This document shows, piece after piece, positions 54,708-63,839 of a stretch of 64,000 nt of DNA. The DNA comes from Desulfogranum mediterraneum DSM 13871 (GTDB lineage: Bacteria > Desulfobacterota > Desulfobulbia > Desulfobulbales > Desulfobulbaceae), in NCBI RefSeq assembly GCF_000429965.1, contig NZ_AUCW01000003.1:186001-250000 (forward strand). The letters run 5' to 3'. Within the stretch, counting starts at the first letter, position 1. Each line of letters starts with the position of its first letter. The translations under genes were made by a program, and so were the position numbers. Under the pieces are notes generated by a model that worked only from the letters and a program-made list of their open reading frames with translations, did not search any database and was not told the origin of the DNA.

Positions 54708-55757
54708 TTATTGAACCTTCCAATGGAGGATCTGCTGGGCACCGTTCTCGGCCCGGCTGACCTCCCCGACCCCGGTCCTGCGCCCCTGCTGCTCCCCTGC
54801 CGTTACCGTCACCTGAAAACGTCTCCCCACCACCGAGAGCAGTGTTTTGTCCAGGACGATATCACCGGGCAGATCGCTTACCTGTTGGTACCAGGTCGGC
54901 TCTGCCAGCGCCTCCCGGTGATCGATCTCCTGCCGATAGCTGATCATGGCCTGGACCATCTCCTCACTGAGCTCCGGGTGGAGCGCCTGGAGGATCGGAC
55001 CGGGTGCGGTATTCAGGTTAATGGTGCCATCCTCATCGCTGCCTGCCGTGAGATAGCTGCCGATGCCCTCGTGTTGGCCGTCCCCGAAAAAGAGCTTCGG
55101 GGTCACCCCCTTGACCAGGAGCAGTTCCTCCCGGTAGAGGACCGGCCCGTTGCGGCTCTCGTAGCCGGGCTCCAGGCCCTGATAGTAGCCCTTTTCCGCC
55201 CCATACTCCCGGGTATCGTCATCCTGGTCAAGCCAGTCCAGGATCCCGTCAAGGACCTCCCTGGCGGCCTCGCTCCCCTCCAGACCAAAACGCTCCTGGG
55301 CAAGAAAACGCAGCCAGAGCTGGTGGAGGGCCTGCTGCCTGGCCTCCAGCTGCTCCTGGTCCGCCTTGGAGAGCTCCTTTTTTTTCTTGAGCTGGAGGGC
55401 ATTGATCGCCAGCCTGCCGGAAAGGTCCTCCACCCTGATCAGCAGGGCCTCACGGTCGCTGAGCACCTCGATCCCCTCCTTGCCCAGGGTGGCCCAGCTG
55501 TCATGGCCCGAGTCCACCTTGTTCTCCAGCTGGTCACCATAGAGGGCAGCCTGGGCCAGGCTCAGGCCGGAAAGCATCAGGCTCTCCTGCCTGACCATAC
55601 TGGTCATCACAGCGGCATCCTCCATCTGCCGATCCACGTCGGCCAACAGCTGCACGGTCACGGCCACCAGAAAGCTCACCGTCACCAGGGCGAGCAACAG
55701 GGCCACCCCCTCCTGGCCTCCTGGTTGCCAACGGCTAGCCACGGTCCCCATCCCCAA
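54708..55757 (-). CDS. gspK: Type II secretion minor pseudopilin GspK
   Basis: 349 residues. Short leader ending ...QEG before the hydrophobic VALLLALVTVSFLVAV helix; as usual for GspK there is no Glu5. A large alpha-helical insertion follows (about 100-240) with GYYQGLEPGYESRNGP, and a NLNTAPGPILQALHP motif characteristic of the family. It caps the pseudopilus tip with GspI and GspJ. The start overlaps the gspJ end by about 20 bases; ATG 55751 is also possible. Confidence 0.9.
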   Translation of the reverse strand: MGMGTVASRWQPGGQEGVALLLALVTVSFLVAVTVQLLADVDRQMEDAAVMTSMVRQESLMLSGLSLAQAALYGDQLENKVDSGHDSWATLGKEGIEVLSDREALLIRVEDLSGRLAINALQLKKKKELSKADQEQLEARQQALHQLWLRFLAQERFGLEGSEAAREVLDGILDWLDQDDDTREYGAEKGYYQGLEPGYESRNGPVLYREELLLVKGVTPKLFFGDGQHEGIGSYLTAGSDEDGTINLNTAPGPILQALHPELSEEMVQAMISYRQEIDHREALAEPTWYQQVSDLPGDIVLDKTLLSVVGRRFQVTVTAGEQQGRRTGVGEVSRAENGAQQILHWKVQ

Positions 55758-56412
55758 GGTTCTGGGCAGCGGGAATCCAGACGGCCGAACGAAAAACCGC
55801 CACCTGCTCCTCTTCCTGATCCAACCAGAACTCGAGGGTCAGAAAAACCGCCCGCGGAAGCTGGGCCGTCTCGTCCTCTTGCTCCTCAGCCTTGCCCCCC
55901 TCCCAGGTGTCAATCTTTTGACCATCAGCACCGACATAGGCCAGACTCAGGGAGCGGAGATCTTTACAGAGGACAAAACCACTCCCCTCTGCTCCCTCCT
56001 GACCCGGTCGCAGGCGGTGATCGCGACGGAGCAGTCGGAGGCGCTCGGGCTGTTTTTCCTCACTCTCCACCAGATAGGAGATCTCAGCCACTCCCCCCTG
56101 CTCTCCATCCGGATCAAAGACCAGGTGGGCCAGCGAGGCAAAGCTCAGGCTGTCGGCGCGCTGACCATCGATCTCCCTGGAGGTGCCGCTGAAGTCGATA
56201 CCCGGGACGACCAGGGCTGCGGCCAGGTCCTCACTCAGCCGCTGTACCACCACCCTGGCCTGGCGATGGACATCCTTCTGCAGGGCAGTGGCCCCAAGCA
56301 CCGCAAAGCTGCTCTTCAGGGCCAGGCCGACCATGGAACTGACCACGGCCAGGATCGCCACGGCCAGCAGCACCTCCAGGAGGGTGAAGCCCTGTTCCCG
56401 CTTAATCATCAC
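55735..56412 (-). CDS. gspJ: Type II secretion minor pseudopilin GspJ
   Basis: 225 residues. Prepilin leader MMIKREQG before FTLLEVLLAVAIL (cleavage between G and F, Glu5 present), then a beta-rich globular domain with SLSFASLAHLVFDPDGE. Position in the G-H-I-J-K order supports the assignment. Overlaps gspI by 11 bases. Confidence 0.88.
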   Translation of the reverse strand: MMIKREQGFTLLEVLLAVAILAVVSSMVGLALKSSFAVLGATALQKDVHRQARVVVQRLSEDLAAALVVPGIDFSGTSREIDGQRADSLSFASLAHLVFDPDGEQGGVAEISYLVESEEKQPERLRLLRRDHRLRPGQEGAEGSGFVLCKDLRSLSLAYVGADGQKIDTWEGGKAEEQEDETAQLPRAVFLTLEFWLDQEEEQVAVFRSAVWIPAAQNLGDGDRG

Positions 56413-56821
56413 CTGGCTCGATCTCCTTGAAGAGGATGGTCTGCACGGTCAGGGATCGCTCGCTCACCCCTTCCAGGCTGACGGTAAGGTAGACGGACTT
56501 CAAGCTCTCATCAACACCGACGATCCCGACATCATCCTCTCCCAGCTCCGTTACCTGGGTCTTCCAGATATACCCTGCAAATTCTTCGCCAAATTCTCCC
56601 TGATCCGTGGAAACCTCCTCAAAGGCTTGGAGGCGAAGCTCGGTCAGCTTCTCCTGGGCCAATAAAGCGGCCACACCTTCAAAGCGGGCCACCGTAACCA
56701 ACGAGATGCTCTGGGACTGCGAACCGATCAGGGTAACCAGGCCGATGGCCAGGATGGCCACGGCGATCATCACCTCCAACAGGGTAAAGCCCCTGGTATG
56801 GTCGGAATGGAGAGGGTTCAT
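56402..56821 (-). CDS. gspI: Type II secretion minor pseudopilin GspI
   Basis: 139 residues. Leader MNPLHSDHTRG before FTLLEVMIAVAILAIG, then LIGSQSQSISLV and a short beta domain. Size and position are typical of GspI, which starts the tip complex. Confidence 0.88.
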   Translation of the reverse strand: MNPLHSDHTRGFTLLEVMIAVAILAIGLVTLIGSQSQSISLVTVARFEGVAALLAQEKLTELRLQAFEEVSTDQGEFGEEFAGYIWKTQVTELGEDDVGIVGVDESLKSVYLTVSLEGVSERSLTVQTILFKEIEPGDD

Positions 56822-56827
56822 GGCATG

Positions 56828-57355
56828 TCAGTGGAAGAGTTCTTTCTCCAGGGGCAGGTAGCCCTGGTGGATGTAGACCCGACTCAAGAAAGGAGAGAGC
56901 TCCAGGGTCAACTCCTCGCCCTCCTCATCCTGGAGATGGATCAGGGCCGGCTCCAGGTAGCCCTGGGCAGAGAAAAGCAGGCTGAGAATGCCCACGGACT
57001 GGACCCCCTGATAGTAGCGGCCAAAGTCTTTCACCGCGACCTCCTCGGGCAGTTGCAGGCGAGGCAGCGAAGGCTGCTGCTCAGCCGATTCACGCCGCGA
57101 TGAATCCAGGGGGACCAGGGTGAAGGTCCTCTCCAGAGGCTCGTACCGCAGCTGGTGGGCCTGGGAGGTGCGCACAGCCACCTGGGCGGACTGGCTGATG
57201 AGTAGGGTCAGCTTACGGGCACTGCGCTGGAGCGGTGAACCCAGGGTAAAAGAGGAGAGACGCGGCAGGGCAAGGCTGGTGGTCACGGCCAAGAGCACCA
57301 TCACCAGGAGCAGCTCAAGCAGGGTAAATCCGCGGCTGTCCGGCACAGGGCTCAA
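56828..57355 (-). CDS. gspH: Type II secretion minor pseudopilin GspH
   Basis: 175 residues. Leader MSPVPDSRG before FTLLELLLVMVLLAV, then a beta-rich domain with LRYEPLERTFTLVPLD. Position after gspG supports GspH. Confidence 0.87.
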   Translation of the reverse strand: MSPVPDSRGFTLLELLLVMVLLAVTTSLALPRLSSFTLGSPLQRSARKLTLLISQSAQVAVRTSQAHQLRYEPLERTFTLVPLDSSRRESAEQQPSLPRLQLPEEVAVKDFGRYYQGVQSVGILSLLFSAQGYLEPALIHLQDEEGEELTLELSPFLSRVYIHQGYLPLEKELFH

Positions 57356-57388
57356 CCCTTCCCGGGGAACAGCGATAACCAGTGGAGC

Positions 57389-57847
57389 CTACTCCAGCTC
57401 CCAGTTGTTGATATCCGCATCACTCTCTTCACCTCCAGGCTCGTTATCCGGGCCATAACTGAGCAGATCAAAATCACCGTGGAGTCCCGGGCTGAGGTAG
57501 ATAAACTCATTGCCCCAGGGGTCCTGGGGCACCTTACCCTTTTCAAGATAACCGCCGGAGCGCCATCTCTTGGCCAGGCGGCCCACCGAAGGCGCCTCAA
57601 CCAGGGCCTGTAGCCCCTGCTCTGTGCTGGGATATTGGCCATTGTCCAGCTTGTACAGCTTCAGGGCCTGCTCAATGGACTGGATCTGGATGGCGGCCTT
57701 GGTCCGACGCGCCTCCTCCGGACGATCCATGATCCTGGGCACGATCAGGCCGGCCAGGATACCCAGGATCACCATGACCACCATCAACTCGATCAGGGTG
57801 AACCCTGCCTCCCCTGCTCTCACCCGAACACCATATCTTTGTGACAT
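57389..57847 (-). CDS. gspG: Type II secretion major pseudopilin GspG
   Basis: 152 residues. Leader MSQRYGVRVRAGEAG before FTLIELMVVMVILGILAGL, then the family signatures ALKLYKLDNGQYPSTEQGLQAL and the C-terminal DPWGNEFIY and DLLSYGPD with the calcium-binding loop region. It is the main subunit of the pseudopilus and needs a prepilin peptidase (GspO/PilD), which is not in this window. Confidence 0.97.
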   Translation of the reverse strand: MSQRYGVRVRAGEAGFTLIELMVVMVILGILAGLIVPRIMDRPEEARRTKAAIQIQSIEQALKLYKLDNGQYPSTEQGLQALVEAPSVGRLAKRWRSGGYLEKGKVPQDPWGNEFIYLSPGLHGDFDLLSYGPDNEPGGEESDADINNWELE

Positions 57848-57914
57848 CTACTTCACTCCTGCATAGTTAAAAAAGTGTGATCCTGCTCCTGCCGAGCTGC
57901 CCCGGCCCGACCGC

Positions 57915-60650
57915 TCAGGCCGCCATCCTGCTGCGTACCATCCCAAGGATGAAAAAACCGGTTCCAAGGCTTACCACGGCCGACACCAGGCCCAACTGCA
58001 GGGCCAGCCAGGAAAAACCGACCAGCGGCAGGAGCAGCAGGCTGACCAGCAGACGAAGCAGACGGCTGTTGGCTATCTGCTCGGCCAGGGGCGGGGACAA
58101 ACTATAGTACAACTCCACCAGCTCCTGCCCCAGGCTGCTCTTCAGGAGGAAGGCATCCCTGAAATCCCGGAGTAACCGCACACAGGGGTGGATCAGGGTG
58201 CCGTAGGCGGCGGTGGCGATGAAACAGGCATCGGCGGTGCGGAAGACCTGCTGATTGCCGTAAAAGACCGTGCTCCCCACCTGGGCATAGGCCCGCACAT
58301 GGTAGGTGGTACCAGGCTTCAACTTCTTGAGGATAGAACTGTAACGCCCGATGCCTGAGCCGTCTTCGGTATGCCCCTCCTCTACAAAGTCATCCTCTGT
58401 GGAGCTGCCGAACAAGCCCTGGTTGCTGGTGTCGGTGCTGGTACCGTTGGTGCTGGAGGTTGTACCATTTGTGGCATGGGCCGAAGCCACCAGGAAGCTG
58501 CCGGCTCCGTTGAGCACCCGTTCCAACACGGCAGCGCTGGTCGCCAGTTTGATGGTAAAGGTTACCGAATCCACGGTTTCCTCCTGATCCGCAGTTTGGC
58601 AACGGACAAAGTAGGTATAGGACTGGTCATCGGTGAGGCCGGACAACTGGGCCGAGTGGGAGGTGGCCAGGCCGTCGGGGAACTTGGTGGTGGAGGCAAA
58701 GCCGACATCAGTGCCCTGATTGTAGCCGCAGGTGGCCTTCTCCGAGGTGGTCACAGTAAGCGACGGGGTCAGGGTGGTGACCTCGGCATTATCGACCGGG
58801 CTGGTGATGGTCACACTCAGGCCGCTGCCCGAGTCACTGCCGCCGCTGGCCTCCTTGAAGACCGGATCCGGGGCAATGCTGAAGACCACACCCCGCTTGG
58901 TCACCCCGCTCAGGCCCACCAGGATCTCACCTCCGCTCAAGGCGCCGGTGCGGGTGATCTCGGTGATCGGCTTGGTGGAGATAAAACGGCTGGTCTGACC
59001 GTCGGCAGAGGCATCCCTGCTGAGCTGCTGCTCGCTCTGAAGCCGGACCACGGCCATGCTGTCCACGGCATGGCCATCGGTCTGGGTACCGACCACCACC
59101 ACCCTGCCGTCGGGCAGCACGGCCAGACCGTTGCCCACGGCCTCCTTGCCGGCCAGCTCCACCACCTGTTCTTCAGGCGCCTGGGACTGGGAATCGGGGA
59201 GTTCGGCTGCGACAACAGTGGGGACCAGGAAGGAGGAGAGCTGTTCCAGCAGGCAGCCGAGGTGAGCCCTCACCCCCTTGCCGGATCCCAGGGACCACCA
59301 GGAGGCGGACGCAAGATCCTCTAAGCGACCAAGGCCGTCCTGCTCCCTGTGCAGCAATGCGCCCTTGCCCAGATAGTCCTGAAAAGAGGCCCTGCTCTTC
59401 AACTCTTGCACCTGGATCGTTCCGGCAGCGCCCGCCCGGGAGCTCTCCAGGACACTCAGCGGAGAAACCGAGACCGGTGCATCCTGACGGGCGAGGCCGG
59501 CTGCCGAGGCCGCCGGCTGGGGATCATTATCGACGCCGCTCGGCTGGTCATTCAGCTCCAGGGAGACCACGAAGAGTCGACGCACCCCTTCCCGGGTGGA
59601 ATAGCCGCTGGCCACCAGGGTCGTGCCCCCGGTGGCCTGGACATCGTAGAGGACATCATCTTCAGGGCCACCCTGAAAGAGCAGGTAACCGCCCTGGGAG
59701 AAGGAGTGATCGACCTCCCCCTGGCTGGAGAAACGGAAGAGGACCGGATCCCGCTGCCCCTCAAGGCCTGCGGCGCCGGCCAGGTAGAGAGTTCCTGCCG
59801 CGTCCTGGGTCAGACCGTAGCCCTCACTGAATGCAAAGGCGGTCGCAGCCGGGGTGAGCCCCTCCACACCAAAATCGGTCTCCAGGCTGCCGTCGGCCTG
59901 CAGGCCCACCAGCACCCGGGAGGTGGTCTCCCCGTCCCGGTAGGAACCGGAGAGGACGATCCGGCCGCCCTCCTGGATCAGCACGCCCTGGGCAATGGCG
60001 TCCGCACCAATGCCGAAGAGAGCGACCCCCTGTTCCCCGAAGCCCAGATCGGATGAGCCGTCCCTCAAAAAAGCTGCCGCCACCATCACCCGGCCATTGG
60101 TTCCATCGGCCACACCGGCGACCACAATCCGATCATCGGGCCCGATTGCCAGGGCCGTGACCTCATCGTGACTGTTGCCAATGGGCAACACCACCACCCC
60201 CTCCTGGCCAAAGGAGCGATCGAGTGAGCCATCGTCCAGGTAACAGGCCAGGGCAAAATCACGATCCGTACCGTTAAAACTGTAGCCCCCGGCCACGATC
60301 CGACCGTCGCTGAGCAGACCGACCGCCAGGGCCTCGTCATCCTGACGCCCCACGGCGGTGGTTACCCGACCATCCTCATTGAAACTGGGATCAGGACGAC
60401 CATCGGCAAGCAGGCGCAAGAGGGAGAAATCATGATCAGCGCTGCTGGAAGCGGAGCCGGCAACGATGATCCTGCCGTCGCTCTGCACCACCACATCGTT
60501 GGCCCGGGCGCCATAACTCCAGACCAGGTCACCTGCCCTGCCCTGCTCACCAAAAGAACGATCCAGGGTATAGCCGGCCAGGACCGTGTCCCAGCTCAGC
60601 AGAAAGGCAACAAGACAAACATAAACAAGGAGCAGCCTGTGTCTGTTCAT
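57915..60650 (-). CDS. Large exported protein with delta-60 repeats and C-terminal CFI-box
   Basis: 911 residues. A signal peptide ends near VLAG (residue 26). About six delta-60-like repeats follow (units such as LDRSFGEQG...VVVQSDGRIIVAG), forming a probable beta-propeller over residues 27-370. A linker, a fibronectin-like region (VTITSPVDNAEVTTLTPSL) and a Ser/Thr/Gly-rich stretch come next. The C-terminus has CFIATAAYGT, then LRDFRDAFL and YYSLSPPLAEQI, ending in two hydrophobic helices: the CFI-box-CTERM arrangement seen on many exported proteins. It lies 67 bases upstream of gspG in the same direction, so it probably heads the secretion operon and may be a substrate or surface partner. 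Function unknown. Confidence 0.82.
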   Translation of the reverse strand: MNRHRLLLVYVCLVAFLLSWDTVLAGYTLDRSFGEQGRAGDLVWSYGARANDVVVQSDGRIIVAGSASSSADHDFSLLRLLADGRPDPSFNEDGRVTTAVGRQDDEALAVGLLSDGRIVAGGYSFNGTDRDFALACYLDDGSLDRSFGQEGVVVLPIGNSHDEVTALAIGPDDRIVVAGVADGTNGRVMVAAAFLRDGSSDLGFGEQGVALFGIGADAIAQGVLIQEGGRIVLSGSYRDGETTSRVLVGLQADGSLETDFGVEGLTPAATAFAFSEGYGLTQDAAGTLYLAGAAGLEGQRDPVLFRFSSQGEVDHSFSQGGYLLFQGGPEDDVLYDVQATGGTTLVASGYSTREGVRRLFVVSLELNDQPSGVDNDPQPAASAAGLARQDAPVSVSPLSVLESSRAGAAGTIQVQELKSRASFQDYLGKGALLHREQDGLGRLEDLASASWWSLGSGKGVRAHLGCLLEQLSSFLVPTVVAAELPDSQSQAPEEQVVELAGKEAVGNGLAVLPDGRVVVVGTQTDGHAVDSMAVVRLQSEQQLSRDASADGQTSRFISTKPITEITRTGALSGGEILVGLSGVTKRGVVFSIAPDPVFKEASGGSDSGSGLSVTITSPVDNAEVTTLTPSLTVTTSEKATCGYNQGTDVGFASTTKFPDGLATSHSAQLSGLTDDQSYTYFVRCQTADQEETVDSVTFTIKLATSAAVLERVLNGAGSFLVASAHATNGTTSSTNGTSTDTSNQGLFGSSTEDDFVEEGHTEDGSGIGRYSSILKKLKPGTTYHVRAYAQVGSTVFYGNQQVFRTADACFIATAAYGTLIHPCVRLLRDFRDAFLLKSSLGQELVELYYSLSPPLAEQIANSRLLRLLVSLLLLPLVGFSWLALQLGLVSAVVSLGTGFFILGMVRSRMAA

Positions 60651-60743
60651 AGGATTCTACCTGTAGAAGAGCTTGATGATGAAAATTCCCGCACCTCTCT
60701 TATCGGCGACCTGGTCAATAACTTTATGATAATACCGAGTTTG

Positions 60744-61784
60744 TCATTTGCCAAACGAACAAATCGGATACTGACAGTGTTTACAGTTCCGGCAGAGCCC
60801 GCCGTGGCCAAGCTCGGCCAGTTCCCGCCTGCCGATGGCCTCACCGCTGAGGATCCGGGGCAGGACCAGGTCAAAGACGGTGACATGGTGAAACATCCCA
60901 CAGGCAGGCAGGCCAAGCACCGGCACCTCGCCGATCCTGGCCACCAGGAACATGGCCCCTGGCAGCACCGGGGTGCCGTAGACCATATCAGAGGCACCGG
61001 CCGCCTTGATCCCCTGCCGGGTGACGTCGTCGGGATCCACCGACATCCCCCCTGAGGTGACGATGAGTTCGGCACCCCTGGCAAGGCACTTATGGATCTC
61101 TGCCGCGATATGCTCCGGGTTATCAGGGGCAAAGCCCACCTCGATCACCTCAGAGCCCAGGGCCTCCAGCTTGTCGCGGAGCACCTCTTCAAACCGGTCT
61201 TCGATCCGGCCGTAATAGACCTCGTTACCGGTGATCACCAGGCCGGCCTGGACCTGCCGCAAGGGCAGGACCCGCAGGATCGGCTCGTCAACCGAGGCAA
61301 TGGAGACGGCGCGCTCCACCAGTCGCCTCCTGGCCACCAGGGGGATCAGCCGGGTGGCCCCGATCTGCTCACCCTGCTGCACCGGAGTGTTGTCCTGGAG
61401 GGTGGCGCACATCACCTCGCCCAGCATATTGAACTGGAGCAGGGCCTCCTGATTGACCTTGAGCAGACCGTCGCAGGCAGCGCTGATCGCCACCTTACCC
61501 TCCACCACATCCTTTGCAAATTCTGCACCAGAACCAGCAAGGGCCTGGGCCAGGAGTAAGCCGGCCTCGTTCTCATGGATCTCGTATTCGCTGAGTTCAA
61601 GCACGTAGATGTTATCCTTGCCCAATCGCCGGAGATGCTCCACATCCTCTGGCTGGATAACATGCCCCTTCTTAAAGGCCCTGCCCTTGAAGCTGTCCCG
61701 GACAATCTCGGTAATATCATGGGGCAGGACCATCCCCACGGCCTGCTCCACCGGAACACATCGTTTCATCGATACATCTGCCAT
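60744..61784 (-). CDS. Molybdopterin-binding-domain protein (MoeA/CinA-like) with Cys tail
   Basis: 346 residues. The C-terminal half has the MoCF-binding fold with LVITGNEVYYGRI, ELIVTSGGMSVDPDDVTRQGI and VLGLPACGMFHHVTVFDLVLP. The N-terminal part (AVGMVLPHDITEIV, KGHVIQPEDVEHL) resembles the MoeA-like leading domains found in anaerobes. The tail, CRNCKHCQYPICSFGK, holds four Cys in a CxxCxxCx4C pattern that could bind an Fe-S cluster or zinc. Likely involved in molybdenum or tungsten cofactor handling; the exact step is not determined. Confidence 0.78.
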   Translation of the reverse strand: MADVSMKRCVPVEQAVGMVLPHDITEIVRDSFKGRAFKKGHVIQPEDVEHLRRLGKDNIYVLELSEYEIHENEAGLLLAQALAGSGAEFAKDVVEGKVAISAACDGLLKVNQEALLQFNMLGEVMCATLQDNTPVQQGEQIGATRLIPLVARRRLVERAVSIASVDEPILRVLPLRQVQAGLVITGNEVYYGRIEDRFEEVLRDKLEALGSEVIEVGFAPDNPEHIAAEIHKCLARGAELIVTSGGMSVDPDDVTRQGIKAAGASDMVYGTPVLPGAMFLVARIGEVPVLGLPACGMFHHVTVFDLVLPRILSGEAIGRRELAELGHGGLCRNCKHCQYPICSFGK

Positions 61785-61886
61785 GCTTGCTTCCCTTTCC
61801 TCTCAACCCTGGGGCTGTTACCAATGGTGTTTTCCACAAATCCTGTTCATAACAAAAATCAGCTGGTCATGGACCTGAAGGTTCTT

Positions 61887-61917
61887 TTCTCCGGAAGGAA
61901 TGTACCCTTCTCCGGAA
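61887..61917. promoter_or_regulatory. Two phased 10-bp repeats, possible operator
   Basis: TTCTCCGGAA at 61887-61896 and again at 61908-61917, centres 21 bp apart (two helical turns), each with a palindromic TCCGGA core. They lie about 100 bp upstream of the molybdopterin-domain gene in a 270-base intergenic region that is otherwise empty. The pattern suits a dimeric regulator; which one is unknown. Confidence 0.45.
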
Positions 61918-62054
61918 AAAATGCAACCTCAACCACCCGAGCCAGCCAAAGCAGAGCAGGCCACGACCTGCAGGCATGGGCCCCCAGAGGGGGGCTACAA
62001 AGGCTCTGCCAGCGGAACAGAGGGAAACGGCCCGAAGAGTGAAGCAAAGCGCAC

Positions 62055-62089
62055 AAAAAAAGGTCACTGCGCCCGAGGGCGCAGTGACC
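62055..62089 (-). terminator. Rho-independent terminator after the flavoprotein gene
   Basis: On the minus strand, a perfect 12-bp stem GGTCACTGCGCC/GGCGCAGTGACC with a 4-base loop is followed by seven T. It lies 34 bases after the flavoprotein stop and closes that operon. Confidence 0.92.
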
Positions 62090-62123
62090 TTGATACCACA
62101 ACAGCTGTCTGAACAAGAAAACC

Positions 62124-63800
62124 TTACAAGCCGGGCGTCCCCTCGGTCAGGGCCTCGGGCCAGCGGCGCTCGGCTACCTCATCGGTGGAGTAGTCGGGCA
62201 GCAGGATCGGGGCGACCTTCGGCTTCTCAATTCCGGCCTCCTGGAGATCCTGCTCAAACTTGATGACGTGATCCAGGGAAAGCTCCTTGATCTCCACCCC
62301 GCCCTTGATATACTCGGCGGCATTGATCCCGGCCCGGCGACCAAAGGTGATGATATCCTGGAGGCTGTTGCCCATCAGCCGGTTCTCACCATGGACCCCG
62401 CCGATAACCTCACCGGCGCCGAACAGGCCGGGCAGCACGGTGTTGGTATCGCCGTCCACGTTGATCCCGCCGTTCTGGTAGTGGAGGGTCGGGTAGACCA
62501 GCATGGGCTCCTTGGAGATGTCGATGCCGTGGCGCTCGAACTGGATGAACTTGGCAGGCAGCTCCTTCTTGACCGTACCCGCTCCATGCAACTCTTCGAT
62601 CATGGGGGAATCCAGCCAGAGCCCGACCCGACCGGTGGGGGTCATGATGCCCTTACCCTTGGCCATGGCCTCCTGAATCAACTCGGCAGACTCGACGTCG
62701 CGGGGCTCCAGGGGAAAACAGAACTGCTCGCCGTCACTGTTGAGGACATGCGCCCCAAGGCCGCGCACCTTCTCGGTGATCAGCAGGCCCACGTTCTGCT
62801 CAGGATAGCTGACTCCGGTGGGGTGATACTGGGTGGAGTGGAGCGACTTGTTGCCCACGCCGGCCCGGTAGGCCATGACCACGCCGTCCATGGTGGCACC
62901 ATAGTGGTTGGTGGTGGCAAAGCCCTTGATGTGGAGGCGACCGAAACCACCGGTGGACATGACCACGGCCTTGGCCTTGACAATGGTGAACTCGTGGGTC
63001 TCCATGTTGAAGAGGATGGCGCCGGCGCACTTGCCTTCGCTGTCCAGGAGCAGCTCAACCGCGGGGTTGAACTCGATCACGCTGATCATCTCGGCCCGGT
63101 TGCGGGCCTCATCGCGGACCACCCGCATGATCTCTGCACCGGTCATGTCTCCGGCGGACTGGAGACGCTTGCGGGAAGAACCACCGCAGTGGCGAACCAC
63201 GGTCCGGCCGTCTTCGTACTTGTTGAACATCATGCCCAGCTTTTCCAGCCAGGCGATGGAGAGCGGGGCATCCTTGGCCAGGGCCGCCACCAGGTCACGC
63301 TGGTTGGAGAAGTGACCGCCGCCGATGGTGTCCAGGAAGTGATAGTAGGGAGAATCACACTCCTGGGTCGCAGCCTGGATGCCGCCCTCGGCCATGATGG
63401 TGTTGGAATCACCGTGACGGAGCTTGTTGGCGATAATGACCTTGCAGCCGGCGTCTGCGGCCATGATGGCTGCCGAGGTACCGGCACCACCGCCGCCGAT
63501 CACCAGGACATCGGTTTCCATATCCACCTTGCCCAGGTCCACCTTGTCCGGCCGGACCACGGAGCGGGACTCCAACAGGGCAGTCACGCCTTCCTGGAAG
63601 ACATCGCCCTTGTTGGGGCCGACCTTGACCTCACGCTTGGCATCTTCCTGGTAATCGGGGTGGAACTTACTCAATACCTCCCGGCGCCCATCCATACTCA
63701 GGGCCGGATAATGTTCTTCGCGACGCGCCTTGGCCACTCGCTCCGGGCGGGTGGCCTCAACCTTCTTGATCAGTTCTTTTAACTCGGGTGTATATCCCAT
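62124..63800 (-). CDS. Fumarate-reductase/succinate-dehydrogenase family flavoprotein, non-covalent FAD type
   Basis: 558 residues from ATG 63800 behind an AAGGAGA site. An unusual ~90-residue charged N-terminal extension (with KFHPDYQEDAKREV) precedes the FAD fold DVLVIGGGGAGTSAA. The usual covalent-FAD segment SHTVAAEGG reads SNTIMAEGG, so His is Asn and flavin is probably not covalently bound, as in thiol:fumarate reductases. Catalytic residues of the fumarate/succinate site are kept: TQYHPTG, LEPRDV, LHYQNGGI and GENRLMGNSL. It is therefore likely a fumarate reductase or relative, with electrons coming from the product of the upstream gene. It is not AprA. The operon continues past the right edge. 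Confidence 0.82.
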   Translation of the reverse strand: MGYTPELKELIKKVEATRPERVAKARREEHYPALSMDGRREVLSKFHPDYQEDAKREVKVGPNKGDVFQEGVTALLESRSVVRPDKVDLGKVDMETDVLVIGGGGAGTSAAIMAADAGCKVIIANKLRHGDSNTIMAEGGIQAATQECDSPYYHFLDTIGGGHFSNQRDLVAALAKDAPLSIAWLEKLGMMFNKYEDGRTVVRHCGGSSRKRLQSAGDMTGAEIMRVVRDEARNRAEMISVIEFNPAVELLLDSEGKCAGAILFNMETHEFTIVKAKAVVMSTGGFGRLHIKGFATTNHYGATMDGVVMAYRAGVGNKSLHSTQYHPTGVSYPEQNVGLLITEKVRGLGAHVLNSDGEQFCFPLEPRDVESAELIQEAMAKGKGIMTPTGRVGLWLDSPMIEELHGAGTVKKELPAKFIQFERHGIDISKEPMLVYPTLHYQNGGINVDGDTNTVLPGLFGAGEVIGGVHGENRLMGNSLQDIITFGRRAGINAAEYIKGGVEIKELSLDHVIKFEQDLQEAGIEKPKVAPILLPDYSTDEVAERRWPEALTEGTPGL

Positions 63801-63839
63801 GACAATCTCCTTATAACCAGATAATCGATATTTTTTTTC

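Noticed and set aside
62124-63800. Adenylylsulfate reductase AprA
   Set aside because: First impression from a sulfate-reducer-like context, but the motifs (HPTG, PRD, HYxxGGI, NRLxxNSL) are those of fumarate reductase/succinate dehydrogenase, and the AprA-specific regions are missing.
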